64,000 nucleotides of DNA from positions 1 to 64,000 of the forward strand of contig DASZIG010000062.1 in NCBI GenBank assembly GCA_035949375.1. Reading direction: 5' to 3'. The stretch is from Gp13-AA77 sp035949375. Lineage in GTDB: Bacteria; Acidobacteriota; Terriglobia; UBA7540. Each line of letters opens with the position of its first letter. Within the stretch, counting starts at the first letter, position 1. This document shows, piece after piece, positions 33,429 to 41,633 of this stretch. Position numbers and translations under genes: made by a program. The notes beneath the pieces are model-generated. The model worked only from the letters and a program-made list of their open reading frames with translations, was not told the DNA's origin and searched no databases.

Positions 33429-33983
33429 TCAGGGAGCACTGCCCTTGCCGGTTTCTATGTATTTTGTGCCATTCCAAGTGTAGAAGGTCAGGTTCGCTTG
33501 CGCGGCGCTCATATGCCACGACGTCATGACGTCGCGGAATCCCTGGCTTGACGTCTGCCGCACGAGAAAGTCACCGTTTGCCCGAAGCACCAGCCGCAAG
33601 CCTCCATGATCGCGAACGAAGACCCACCACGAGCAGTTCCCGCTGGCGCCGCAGAACGAGATTGGTCCCCGGACGAGAAGCTGTTTACTTCCCTTATCGG
33701 CGAGCGTGATCCAACCCGCGGCGGAGCCCAGCACCGCTTGCCGCTCCTCGTCCTGCTGCTGATCCGTGAACGAATCGTGGACGGTGTTGCTGTCGATCAG
33801 CTTGTAGATTGCCGCGCGCTCTTTCTCGTTCAGCGGGGCATTCGCGAGTGTGTAGGGAAGTTCGCCCGGACGAGAGGCGCCTTCGAGCGGGTCTCGATTA
33901 TCGCGCGGACTCGGCCCTGCCACGAGTCCGCCGCAAAGAACGGGCAGGACGAGCACGACGCCGACGCGCGACCACGCTTTCAT
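33429..33983 (-). CDS. secreted protein of unknown function
   Basis: A 184-residue protein with a signal peptide (MKAWSRVGVVLVLPVLCGGLVAG is the hydrophobic start, cleavage near residue 23). The mature protein has a helical segment (LNEKERAAIYKLI) and then mostly beta strands with two Cys (SFCGASGNCSWWVFVRDH) that could form a disulfide. The start at 33983 has AAGGA at a suitable distance; the frame is open further upstream but that part overlaps a decayed repeat. No family recognised. Confidence 0.7.
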   Translation of the reverse strand: MKAWSRVGVVLVLPVLCGGLVAGPSPRDNRDPLEGASRPGELPYTLANAPLNEKERAAIYKLIDSNTVHDSFTDQQQDEERQAVLGSAAGWITLADKGSKQLLVRGPISFCGASGNCSWWVFVRDHGGLRLVLRANGDFLVRQTSSQGFRDVMTSWHMSAAQANLTFYTWNGTKYIETGKGSAP

Positions 33984-34006
33984 AAGAGGCCATTCCTTAT
34001 AGTCAG

Positions 34007-34055
34007 TTAAATACGGTGCCGAAATTCTGCGTGCCGCCCGATGAGGTGGTTTCGT
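34007..34055 (-). pseudogene. fragment of a TIGR03803-type repeat gene
   Basis: About 49 bases match the first repeat of the neighbouring gene (35376-35424) at roughly 44 positions, in the same orientation. Nothing of the rest of the gene is present. It looks like the remnant of a second copy left between the two secreted-protein genes. Confidence 0.55.
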
Positions 34056-34156
34056 TTTTCCATCCAGCGTAACCGCTACGACGGTGTAAGCATTACTGAC
34101 CACACACCGCAGGTGACCCGCTCCCCGGACATACTGCCCTGATTGCACGCCCGGTC

Positions 34157-35617
34157 TTACGGCAGCACTTGAAAATTCACGTTGCTGGTTAGAGTGCCGT
34201 GCGAGGTTACCACCCGCACCGGACCCGACGTGGCGCCGGATGGAACAGTAGTCGAGATCAAGGTTTTCGTGGTCACCTTGAAAACGGCCGTCGTACCGTT
34301 GAAGGTCACGCTGGTGGCTCCGGTCAGATTTGTTCCGAGAATCTTGACGGCCGCCCCGACTTTGCCGGAACTCGGCTTGACCTCCACAAAGGCGCTCAGG
34401 CCGACAGAAAGGCTGAAGACTGAACCAACGCCAGCGGACCCACTGTGGGTGGTCCCGTAGAAACTGCCGTTGGTCGCCTGGATGAGGGCGGCATAGGGGT
34501 TTAGTCCGTCCCCACTCTGCGAGCCCAGGCTATAAAGAGCGGTGAAGGCTCCCCGCGGACTGATCTTGAACAGGGTGCCAAAACCAACCCCGCCGAGATC
34601 CGTGGTGCCGTAATAGTTTCCGTCAGTGCCCGCCGTCAGGCCGGCGAAGAAGGGCTCGCTGCCGTCCGCACAACCGCTCTGCGGGCAGAAAGTATAAAGC
34701 GTCGTGAGGACGCCGCCCGGGGCCAACTTGAACACAGTTCCCACACCATTGGCGCCGCCCAATCGGGTGGTGCCATAAAAGTTGCCCTTCGTGTCCTGCA
34801 CCAGCGCCGAGTATGGATCCTGGCCGTCGGCACACCCGCTTTGCGTGCAGAAACTGTATAGGGTCGTAAACGCGCCGGCGGGAGTTATCTCATAAACGGT
34901 CCCCGATCCATTTGCGCCGCCACTGACGGTTGTCCCGTACAGATTACCGTTAGTGCCTTGAATCAGGGCGCCCTCGGGATTGGCTCCATCCGCGCAATTG
35001 TCAAGGGAGCAAAAACTGTACAGGGTAGTCAAAGCGCCGGTCGTGGTGATTTTGAACACCGCCCCGCCGTCAAATGTCCCGCCGCCGCTTGTGGTGCCAT
35101 AGAAGGCTCCGTTCGTGGCCTGGACGAGTCCCGGAACCGGGTTCGCGCCGTCAGTGCACTGGGCCTTGAGGCAGAAACTGTAAAGCGTGGTCAGCGTTCC
35201 AGTGGGGCTGATTTTGAATGCCGTGCCCCATCCGTAAGCACCGCCGCCGAACGCCGTTCCGTAGTAATTGCCGTCTGACCCCTGAATCAGGCCGCCCTCA
35301 GGGTTCTCGCCGTCAGCACAGGCGCTCTGCAAGCAGAAGCTATAAAGCTCGGTAAATGTACCGCTCTGGCTGATCTTAAATACGGTGCCGGAATTCTGCG
35401 CGCCGCCCGATGACGTAGTTCCGTACAAATTGCCGTCCGTCCCTTGCACCAGGGGAGCATAAGGGAAGGCGCCGTCGGAGGCGTTGAAGCTTTGGAGTGT
35501 GGTGAAGGTTTGCGCTGACAGGGGCATCGCCGCCAGCAGACATGACGCGCACAAGACCACGCCGGCTAGCCCGCAGCCCGCCCGATGTCTCTTTACAATT
35601 GATCCCATCCTTCCCAT
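34157..35617 (-). CDS. secreted TIGR03803-repeat protein with C-terminal IPT/TIG domain
   Basis: A 486-residue protein. A signal peptide (cleavage after LSA at about residue 35) is followed by seven repeats of 50-55 residues, each with NLYGTTxxGG, GTVFKI and LYSFC motifs, as in the 'choice-of-anchor tandem repeat' family TIGR03803. Paired cysteines recur in most repeats (SFCLQSACADG). The last ~85 residues (KVGAAVKILGTNLTGATSV) form an IPT/TIG immunoglobulin-like domain. AAAGGAG nine bases upstream supports 35617; a second ATG at 35623 is possible. The fold is presumably a seven-bladed propeller; the function is unknown. Confidence 0.86.
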   Translation of the reverse strand: MGRMGSIVKRHRAGCGLAGVVLCASCLLAAMPLSAQTFTTLQSFNASDGAFPYAPLVQGTDGNLYGTTSSGGAQNSGTVFKISQSGTFTELYSFCLQSACADGENPEGGLIQGSDGNYYGTAFGGGAYGWGTAFKISPTGTLTTLYSFCLKAQCTDGANPVPGLVQATNGAFYGTTSGGGTFDGGAVFKITTTGALTTLYSFCSLDNCADGANPEGALIQGTNGNLYGTTVSGGANGSGTVYEITPAGAFTTLYSFCTQSGCADGQDPYSALVQDTKGNFYGTTRLGGANGVGTVFKLAPGGVLTTLYTFCPQSGCADGSEPFFAGLTAGTDGNYYGTTDLGGVGFGTLFKISPRGAFTALYSLGSQSGDGLNPYAALIQATNGSFYGTTHSGSAGVGSVFSLSVGLSAFVEVKPSSGKVGAAVKILGTNLTGATSVTFNGTTAVFKVTTKTLISTTVPSGATSGPVRVVTSHGTLTSNVNFQVLP

Positions 35618-36314
35618 GAACATAGACTCCTTTCCGCTGAGACTGGTTATTATGCCAAAAGTAGACTTTGAAAATCGAATCATTGATTTTGACTCCAAGT
35701 TATTCGTCACGGCCACCACATCCCTTCGGCACGCGGCGACCCCCGTGGCAACGGCTCAAAATAAATTCTTGCGGATTCTCACTTTTACCCACCGTCCCCC
35801 GCGGGTGTGGCACACTGAGCAGTGGATGACCGGTCGTCGGTCCGATTTGCAGCGCTCGGTGGCAGGGCTTGCAGTGAAAAACAAAAATGTTACGAACGAA
35901 GCCGTTAGCTTGTTGAAAATAGATCACTTCTGTTTTCCATATTTGTTGAAAGCCGTTAGGCTGCTGAAAACAAGCAAGTTATCCGGATAAAGCCGTTAGG
36001 TGTATGATTTTGAACGCTGTTAAGTGAAATAAGAGGGGCAAAAAAGTGGGCGTTGAGCGAAAAATGACTGGAAATGGGGCGGCAAAGCCGCTGTTTCTCG
36101 GGTCGAAAACAAATGACTTCTGTTTTCCATATTCACTGAAAGCCAAGAGGTTATTGAAAATAAAGCCTTTAGACGTTTAAAGCCAAGAGGTATGTGATAC
36201 CAAAGGTTTTAGAGGGAAACTCAGGGGTCAAAAACAGGGTGATCGGGACGCAAAATGCCTCCTGAGAGGCCAAAGTTCGGGCTGGAATGGAGTCAGCAAA
36301 AGGGAGACTCGCTT
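35618..36314. other. AT-rich intergenic region with tandem repeats
   Basis: Nearly 700 bases with no supported gene and visibly lower GC than the surroundings. It contains a 180-bp-period imperfect tandem repeat (listed separately) and scattered AAAGCCGTTAGG-like motifs at about 35950 and 35990 with variants near 35899, 36139 and 36180. Its difference in base composition suggests acquired or decayed DNA or a regulatory region. Confidence 0.5.
35925..36290. repeat. imperfect tandem repeat, period 180 bp
   Basis: CACTTCTGTTTTCCATATT at 35935 recurs as GACTTCTGTTTTCCATATT at 36115, exactly 180 bases later. The following ~70 bases align with substitutions (GAAAGCCGTTAGG versus GAAAGCCAAGAGG, and so on), and the second half of each unit (GAGGGGCAAAAAAG-like and ...ATGCC-like) is recognisably related. 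Two copies are visible. The unit does not encode protein. Confidence 0.65.
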
Positions 36315-36557
36315 ATGGAAGATATTGCGGAGCAGCTCCAAGCGCAGTGGCGGGATCTTCCCCGTCATGCCTTGGAAGCGATTGCGGCAGAAGGTTACCG
36401 CTCGGGAGCTCTGAGCGAGGAGGAAGTGCGCCGTGTGCTCGGTTACGAAACGAGGACCCAAGTCCATGCATTCCTCAAGGAGCATGGAGTTCCGCTCCAT
36501 TACACCTCGTCGGACCTTGAAGAGGACCGTCAAACCTTGAGCCGTCTCGAATTGTAG
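36315..36557 (+). CDS. UPF0175 family protein, orphan antitoxin-like
   Basis: An 80-residue protein with the UPF0175 pattern: a helical N-terminus (EQLQAQWRDLPRHALEAIAAEGY), RSGALSEEEVRRVLGY, and a C-terminal EHGVPLHYTSSDLEEDRQTL motif. UPF0175 proteins are usually antitoxins beside a DUF3368/PIN toxin. No PIN gene is adjacent: the next gene, 25 bases on, is a nucleoside phosphorylase. The ATG at 36315 has GGGAG eight bases upstream. It may be a stand-alone regulator or a remnant of a lost toxin-antitoxin pair. Confidence 0.78.
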   Translation: MEDIAEQLQAQWRDLPRHALEAIAAEGYRSGALSEEEVRRVLGYETRTQVHAFLKEHGVPLHYTSSDLEEDRQTLSRLEL

Positions 36558-36582
36558 TGGTCGTCAGTTCCGATATCGCCGT

Positions 36583-37890
36583 ATGGACGCAGTCGGCATA
36601 ATCCGCAAGAAACGGGACGGACTCCGCCTGGAGCCGGCGGAGATCGCCGGCTTCGTCACCCGATACACGCGCGGCGAGATCCCCGATTATCAGGCGGCGG
36701 CGCTGGCCATGGCGATCTTCTTCCAGGGACTCGATCCCGCCGAGACCGCCGATCTGACCAACGCCATTCTTCACTCCGGGCAGGTGGTGGACTTCTCCGG
36801 CATCCCCCGTCCCAAGGTTGACAAGCACTCGACCGGCGGCGTGGGCGACAAGACCTCGCTGATCATCGCGCCGGTGGCGGCGGCCGGCGGCCTGGCCGTG
36901 CCCATGATCTCAGGGCGCGGCCTCGGACACACCGGCGGCACGCTCGACAAACTGGAGTCCATCCCGGGATTTCGCACGCGCCTGACACTCGAAGAATTCC
37001 GCGAGGCAGTGCGACGCACGGGCGCCGGGCTGATCGGCCAGACCGACGAACTCGCCCCGGCAGACCGCAAGCTTTACGCCTTGCGCGACGTCACCGCCAC
37101 CGTGGAATCCATCCCGCTGATCAGCGCCTCGATCATGAGCAAGAAACTCGCCGAGGGCATCGATGCCCTGGTGCTCGACGTCAAGGTCGGGTCAGGCGCC
37201 TTCATGAAGACGCCGGAACGGGCGCGCGAACTGGCCCGGCGCATGGTGGAGATCGGCACGGCCTGCGGCAAGCGCGTGCAGGCGCTGCTCACGGCCATGA
37301 ACCAGCCGCTCGGCCGCGCCGTGGGCAACGCGCTCGAAGTGATCGAAGTTCTGGAGGCGCTGAAGGGCCGCGGGCCGGCGGACCTGATGGAGGTCTCGCG
37401 CGAGCTCACGGCGCGCATGTTCGTGCTCGGCGGCCTCGACCCCGGGCTCGCGGCGGGTCGCGCGCGCTTCGACCAGGCGCTCGAGAGTGGCGCGGGGCTC
37501 CGCAAGTTCGCCGAAATCATCCGAGGGCAGGGCGGTAACGCGGGCGTGATCGAAGACTACGCCCTTCTCGGGCGCGCCGGGCAGGAGGAATCGATCGTGG
37601 CCCGGGAGGACGGGTACGTGGCGGCCCTGGAAGCAGAGGCTATTGGTGTAGCCTCCATGCGCCTGGGCGCCGGCCGGGAGCGCCTCGACTCCGTCATCGA
37701 TCCGGCGGCGGGCCTCGTGTTCGAAAAGAAGGTGGGCGATGCGGTCGAGGCGGGCGAGCGCCTGTGCGCCGTCTACGGCAACGATCGCTCGCGCCTGGCC
37801 GAGGTCCGCGCGCGGCTTCGCGCCGCCATCCGCATTTCGCCCGAGCCCGTGCCGGCGCCGCCGATGATTCTCGAGAGCATTCCCGCCTGA
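36583..37890 (+). CDS. deoA: pyrimidine-nucleoside (thymidine) phosphorylase
   Basis: A 435-residue enzyme with the family signature: KHSTGGVGDKTSLI near residue 83, SGRGLGHTGGTLDKLE near 110, and a C-terminal lipoyl-like domain. It cleaves thymidine, deoxyuridine or uridine with phosphate to give the base and sugar-1-phosphate. It heads a nucleoside salvage cluster with a concentrative nucleoside transporter and a purine nucleoside phosphorylase. Residues separating thymidine-specific DeoA from broader Pdp were not resolved, so the gene symbol is provisional. Confidence 0.93.
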   Translation: MDAVGIIRKKRDGLRLEPAEIAGFVTRYTRGEIPDYQAAALAMAIFFQGLDPAETADLTNAILHSGQVVDFSGIPRPKVDKHSTGGVGDKTSLIIAPVAAAGGLAVPMISGRGLGHTGGTLDKLESIPGFRTRLTLEEFREAVRRTGAGLIGQTDELAPADRKLYALRDVTATVESIPLISASIMSKKLAEGIDALVLDVKVGSGAFMKTPERARELARRMVEIGTACGKRVQALLTAMNQPLGRAVGNALEVIEVLEALKGRGPADLMEVSRELTARMFVLGGLDPGLAAGRARFDQALESGAGLRKFAEIIRGQGGNAGVIEDYALLGRAGQEESIVAREDGYVAALEAEAIGVASMRLGAGRERLDSVIDPAAGLVFEKKVGDAVEAGERLCAVYGNDRSRLAEVRARLRAAIRISPEPVPAPPMILESIPA

Positions 37891-37951
37891 AGGCCGAACC
37901 CTGATAAGATGGCTGGCCGCTCCGGTGAGCGGGCGAGAGGCCTGCCTCCAT

Positions 37952-39163
37952 ATGCTCACGCGCGCCGTTCCGCTGCTCGGCATCCTGGTCATCCTCGGAT
38001 TCGCCTTCGCGCTTTCGCGCAACCGGCGCGCCGTCAGCCTGCGCATTGTAGGCTGGGGACTGGGCCTGCAGTTCCTCATCGCCATCTTCGTGCTCCGCAC
38101 CAACGTCGGCTACTGGCTGCTCGATGAGGCTTCGAAGGGCGCGGTCTGGCTTCTGGACTTCTCGTTCCAAGGCTCGAAGTTTCTCTTCGGACCGCTCGGC
38201 GATCCCAAGGGCAATCTCGGGCTCATCTTCGCCTTCCAGGTGCTGCCCATCATCATTTACGTGGCCTGCCTTTCGGCCATCCTCTATTACCTGCGCGTAC
38301 TGCCGCTGCTGGTGCGCCTGATGGGCCTCGCGATGTCGAAGATCATGCGCTCGAGCGGCGCCGAATCGCTCGAGGTGGCGGCCAGCATCATGCTCGGCCA
38401 GACCGAAGCGCCGCTCACCATCCGGCCGTATCTCGACGACCTCACCGAGTCCGAGCTCATGACGATCATGACGGCCGGCATGGCGCACATCTCCGGGGCC
38501 ACGCTCGGCGCGTACATTCTGTTCGGGGCCGAGCCGCGCCATCTGCTCACGGCCGTCTTCATGACGGCGCCCGGCACGATCATGATCGCGAAAATTTTCC
38601 AGCCCGAGGTTGCGGTTCCGAAGACGGCGGGCAAGGTGGACCTCGAGCTCGAGAAGCGCGACATCAACCTGCTCGACGCGGCCTCGCACGGCGTCACCGA
38701 CGGCCTGTTCCTGGCCCTGAACGTGGGCGCGATGCTGATCGCCTTTTACGCGCTGATCTATCTTTGCAACGGCATCTTCACGGCGCTCCATACCCAGATC
38801 ACTTTGCAATCGATCTTCGGGCACGTGCTCGCGCCGGTGGCGTGGGTGCTGGGCGTGCCCTGGCAGGACGCGCTGAAGGTGGGCAATCTGATGGGCACCA
38901 AGATGGTGCTGAACGAATTCGTGGCCTTTACGCAACTGGGCCCCTTGAAGGATCAGATCACGCCGCGATCGTTCACCATTGCCACGTACGCGCTCTGCGG
39001 CTTTGCGAATTTCTCCTCGATCGGCATCCAGATCGGCGGCATCGGGTCGCTCGCGCCCTCGCGCAAGCGCGATCTGGCGCGGCTCGGCTTCCGCGCGCTG
39101 CTGGCGGGCACGCTGGCCAATTATCTCTCCGCCGCCATCGCCGGTCTGCTGCTTTCGTCGTAG
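37952..39163 (+). CDS. nupC: concentrative nucleoside transporter, NupC family
   Basis: A 403-residue CNT-family permease. Conserved blocks include FAFQVLPIIIYVACLSAILYY, AASIMLGQTEAPLTIRPYL, GMAHISGATLGAYILFG, MGTKMVLNEFVAFTQL and the C-terminal CGFANFSSIGIQIGGIG. About ten membrane helices. It imports nucleosides with protons or sodium and would feed the two phosphorylases on either side. ATG at 37952 is used; a GTG at 37925 would add nine residues. It starts 61 bases after the deoA stop, so one transcript is likely. Confidence 0.92.
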   Translation: MLTRAVPLLGILVILGFAFALSRNRRAVSLRIVGWGLGLQFLIAIFVLRTNVGYWLLDEASKGAVWLLDFSFQGSKFLFGPLGDPKGNLGLIFAFQVLPIIIYVACLSAILYYLRVLPLLVRLMGLAMSKIMRSSGAESLEVAASIMLGQTEAPLTIRPYLDDLTESELMTIMTAGMAHISGATLGAYILFGAEPRHLLTAVFMTAPGTIMIAKIFQPEVAVPKTAGKVDLELEKRDINLLDAASHGVTDGLFLALNVGAMLIAFYALIYLCNGIFTALHTQITLQSIFGHVLAPVAWVLGVPWQDALKVGNLMGTKMVLNEFVAFTQLGPLKDQITPRSFTIATYALCGFANFSSIGIQIGGIGSLAPSRKRDLARLGFRALLAGTLANYLSAAIAGLLLSS

Positions 39164-39278
39164 GCGACTCGGGGGCGCTGCTCTGAAGGCCGAGTCGGCA
39201 GTCGACAGTTGACAGTTCACAGTCGAAACTCGAACTTGAAATGCCAGTGATCGAAGCCCAAAAGTTGAAAGGCGAAAC
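39164..39278. repeat. short-motif repeats between nupC and the purine phosphorylase gene
   Basis: The spacer is built from variants of CAGTCGACAGTTGACAGT, running into GTCGAAACTCGAACTTGAAA. Similar AGTCGA-type spacers occur at 42386-42447 and 47339-47400 in the window, each between or just after genes, and the latter two can fold into hairpins. Confidence 0.45.
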
Positions 39279-40181
39279 GTGACGCCAGAAAAACCAAAGG
39301 CGAAAGGCGGGAAGGGGCAACGGCTAGCCGGCAACCGCCAACCGCCAGCCGACTACGACCGCGCTCTGGCCGCGGCGCGCTACATCACTGCTCAGGGCGG
39401 TGTTTCCCCTCGACTGGGCGTGATTCTTGGTTCGGGCCTCGGCGAAGTCGTGGCGCGCCTCGACAGCGCGCGGCGTCTGCCTTACAAATCGATTCCGCAC
39501 TTTCCGCGTTCCACCGTTGTGGGCCATGCGGGCGAGCTCGCGCTCGGCAACTGGCGCGGCCTGCCTACCGCCATGCTCTGCGGACGCATGCACCTGTACG
39601 AAGGCTACACGCCGGCTGAGGTAGTCTTGCCCACGCGGGCGCTCGCGCTCGCCGGAATCGAGTTTCTGTTCGTGACCTGCGCGGCTGGCGGCATCGGCGC
39701 CCGGTGCACGCCGGGCAGCTTGATGATTCTCTCCGACCACTTGAACTTCCAGGGCCTGAATCCGCTCGCGGGACCGGAGGATCAGCGCCTGGGCGCGCGC
39801 TTCATCGACATGAGCGAGGCGTATGACCGTGAGCTTCGGAGCATTGCCCGCCGCGCCGCGCGCAAGCTGCGCCTGAAGTGCTCGGAAGGCGTCTACGCCG
39901 GCCTGCTCGGCCCAAGCTTCGAAACGCCCGCCGAGATTCGCGCTCTCGCGCGCCTGGGGGCGGATGCCGTTGGGATGTCAACCGTGCCTGAAGTGATTGC
40001 GGCCCGCCAGCGCGGCGTTCGCGTTCTGGCCGTGGCTTCCATCACGAATCGCGCGGCTGGACTCGCGCAGAAGCCGCTCAGCCATCACGAGGTCCTGGAG
40101 GCCGGACGCCAGGGTGCGCGCGATCTCGCGAGCCTGTTCGATGAAGTGGTGGCCCACCTCGCTCCGCTCGCCGCGCGTTGA
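39279..40181 (+). CDS. punA: purine nucleoside phosphorylase, trimeric PNP/MTAP type
   Basis: A 300-residue enzyme. LGVILGSGLGEVV near residue 47 is the phosphate-binding GSG motif. The conserved run AMLCGRMHLYEGYTP and HLNFQGLNPL(A)GP follow, as does the base-binding GMSTVPEVIAARQ and the late N in ITNRAAGL, all of the PNP/MTAP trimeric class (PunA/DeoD2 type). It releases purines from inosine and guanosine. The GTG start leaves an unusual, Lys/Gln-rich first 25 residues with no clear ribosome-binding site, so the true start could be a little downstream. Confidence 0.9.
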   Translation: MTPEKPKAKGGKGQRLAGNRQPPADYDRALAAARYITAQGGVSPRLGVILGSGLGEVVARLDSARRLPYKSIPHFPRSTVVGHAGELALGNWRGLPTAMLCGRMHLYEGYTPAEVVLPTRALALAGIEFLFVTCAAGGIGARCTPGSLMILSDHLNFQGLNPLAGPEDQRLGARFIDMSEAYDRELRSIARRAARKLRLKCSEGVYAGLLGPSFETPAEIRALARLGADAVGMSTVPEVIAARQRGVRVLAVASITNRAAGLAQKPLSHHEVLEAGRQGARDLASLFDEVVAHLAPLAAR

Positions 40182-40215
40182 CACCCGCGCAGCGTGTTTC
40201 CGCCGGGAGCGGGCC

Positions 40216-41127
40216 TTAGTGTGCCGGTGATTGCGCCTGCAGATTGTCGCGCGTCAGGTGGATTCTGCGGAACTCGCCTTCGCGTCCGAGCGGTTTCTGG
40301 GCTTGGCCGTTCAGCGTAAGCGCCGTCCCCTGGGCGTTGCCGGTGGTGACGTCGAAGAAATCCTTGGCGCGAAACGTGCGCGTGGAGTTTGCAGGGAATT
40401 GATGCTGCCACAGCGTTTTGCCGTCCGCCGCCACCGCCAGCCACGCGTCTTCAGTGGTGGATACTTGCAATACCAGATCGCCTTCGCCGAGGACAGGCGC
40501 CGCCGAGGCCGGATTGGCGCCCGCATTTGAGCTTGCGGCCGGCTGCGAGGCCACGGAGTTGTCAGGCGTCTTGCCCGCTGCGGGGGTGCCGCTTGTTGCC
40601 GGACTTGAGCCCGCGTTTGAAGCCGGAGTGGTGGTGGAGTTGGCGGGATTGCCGCCGGCGCCTGCCGCGCCGCCCGGTGTCGAGCCATCAGACGCCGGCT
40701 GACTGCCATTCGGCGGCGATGACTCGATGGACAGCGGCTTGATCTCGACGGCCCGGTGGTTGTAGTGATAAACGGCGTAGCCGGCGCCGAGCAGCACGGC
40801 GATCACCACCCAGGGGAGCAGGCGGGCCCGCGCTCCCATCGTGTGGCTCAGGGGCCGGCTCGGCGTCAGACGCGAAAGGTCGTTGTCAGTGGGCGCTCCG
40901 GCCACGCGCTTGTACTCCGCCAGCGCGTGCTCTTCATCGAGCCCCAGGTACTGAGCGTAAGCGCGAATGAAGTTGCGCGTGAAGATGCCGCCGGGCAATT
41001 CCGAGAACTGATCGGTCTCGAGCGCTTTCAACAGGCGGGTGCTGATCTTGGTGCTCTCCGAAATCTCTTCGAGAGTCACCCCGCGCATTTCGCGCTCGCG
41101 CCGCAAATTTTCCCCAAACGTAGGCAT
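40216..41127 (-). CDS. rodZ: RodZ-like cytoskeletal/helix-turn-helix membrane protein
   Basis: A 303-residue protein with the RodZ layout: an XRE-type helix-turn-helix (about residues 6-72: GVTLEEISESTKISTRLLKALE), a single membrane helix (LLPWVVIAVLLGAGYAVYHY, about 104-123), a long Ser/Pro/Ala/Gly-rich spacer of about 90 residues, and a DUF4115 C-terminal domain (LVLQVSTTEDAWLAVAADG). RodZ links MreB to the cell-wall elongation machinery. It may instead be a RodZ-like HTH protein without MreB role, since mreB is not nearby. The spacer is unusually low in complexity. Confidence 0.87.
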   Translation of the reverse strand: MPTFGENLRREREMRGVTLEEISESTKISTRLLKALETDQFSELPGGIFTRNFIRAYAQYLGLDEEHALAEYKRVAGAPTDNDLSRLTPSRPLSHTMGARARLLPWVVIAVLLGAGYAVYHYNHRAVEIKPLSIESSPPNGSQPASDGSTPGGAAGAGGNPANSTTTPASNAGSSPATSGTPAAGKTPDNSVASQPAASSNAGANPASAAPVLGEGDLVLQVSTTEDAWLAVAADGKTLWQHQFPANSTRTFRAKDFFDVTTGNAQGTALTLNGQAQKPLGREGEFRRIHLTRDNLQAQSPAH

Positions 41128-41210
41128 CGGGACTCGTTCAATCTCCGGCCGGACCGCTCCTCAGCATTGCTCCCGGCATCATAGGCGGTCGGCTCGAACA
41201 GTGTCAAATC

Positions 41211-41588
41211 TCATGGCGGCGAGCCGGCGGCGAGCGCCGCCACAGCCCGGCGCAGCGCCTCCACGGCCAACTGCGCGGCGTGCCCGGAGGCGGCCGGCAA
41301 ACCGCCCAGGCCGGCCTCGATTTCCCCGGCCGTGATCGTACCGAGCGCGGCTATGGCTTCGCCGCTTGCGAGGCGCTCGACCAACCATGACCCGCAAGCG
41401 ATGGCGGGAGCGCACCCGGCGGCCTTGAAGCTCGCGGCCGTCACGCGGCCCTGCTCCACGCGGAGCCAGAGCTTGATCACGTCGCCACAGACGGGATTGG
41501 TCGCCTCGGCCACCACGCTCGCTCCCGCGAGCTCGCCGGCGTGTCGCGGGTTGCGGAAGTGATCGAGCACTTGCGCGGAATAACTCAT
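41211..41588 (-). CDS. IscU/NifU-like iron-sulfur scaffold protein lacking the third cysteine
   Basis: A 125-residue protein of the NifU N-terminal/IscU family. The first ligand is in NPVCGDVIKLWL, the second in KAAGCAPAIACGS. The third position, expected as H-C in front of S-x-L-A (IscU Cys106), is H-A here (GHAAQLAVEAL). Without it a canonical [2Fe-2S] site would be incomplete; some members may act as a carrier or use another ligand. ATG at 41588 is preferred to a GTG at 41609. It sits alone, with no sufBCD, iscS or other assembly genes nearby. Confidence 0.85.
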   Translation of the reverse strand: MSYSAQVLDHFRNPRHAGELAGASVVAEATNPVCGDVIKLWLRVEQGRVTAASFKAAGCAPAIACGSWLVERLASGEAIAALGTITAGEIEAGLGGLPAASGHAAQLAVEALRRAVAALAAGSPP

Positions 41589-41633
41589 GATTTGATTCGC
41601 CGTTCCCACTACGGCGCGAATCCGCGGCCCGGC

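Noticed and set aside
33984..34148. N-terminal extension of the secreted protein at 33429-33983
   Set aside because: The frame is open, but it overlaps a decayed repeat-gene fragment and would bury the signal peptide. The ATG at 33983 has a good ribosome-binding site.
37694..39334. 546-residue open frame on the minus strand
   Set aside because: It covers the nucleoside transporter gene in reverse. The transporter motifs are strong, so the minus frame is a shadow rich in Arg, Glu and His.
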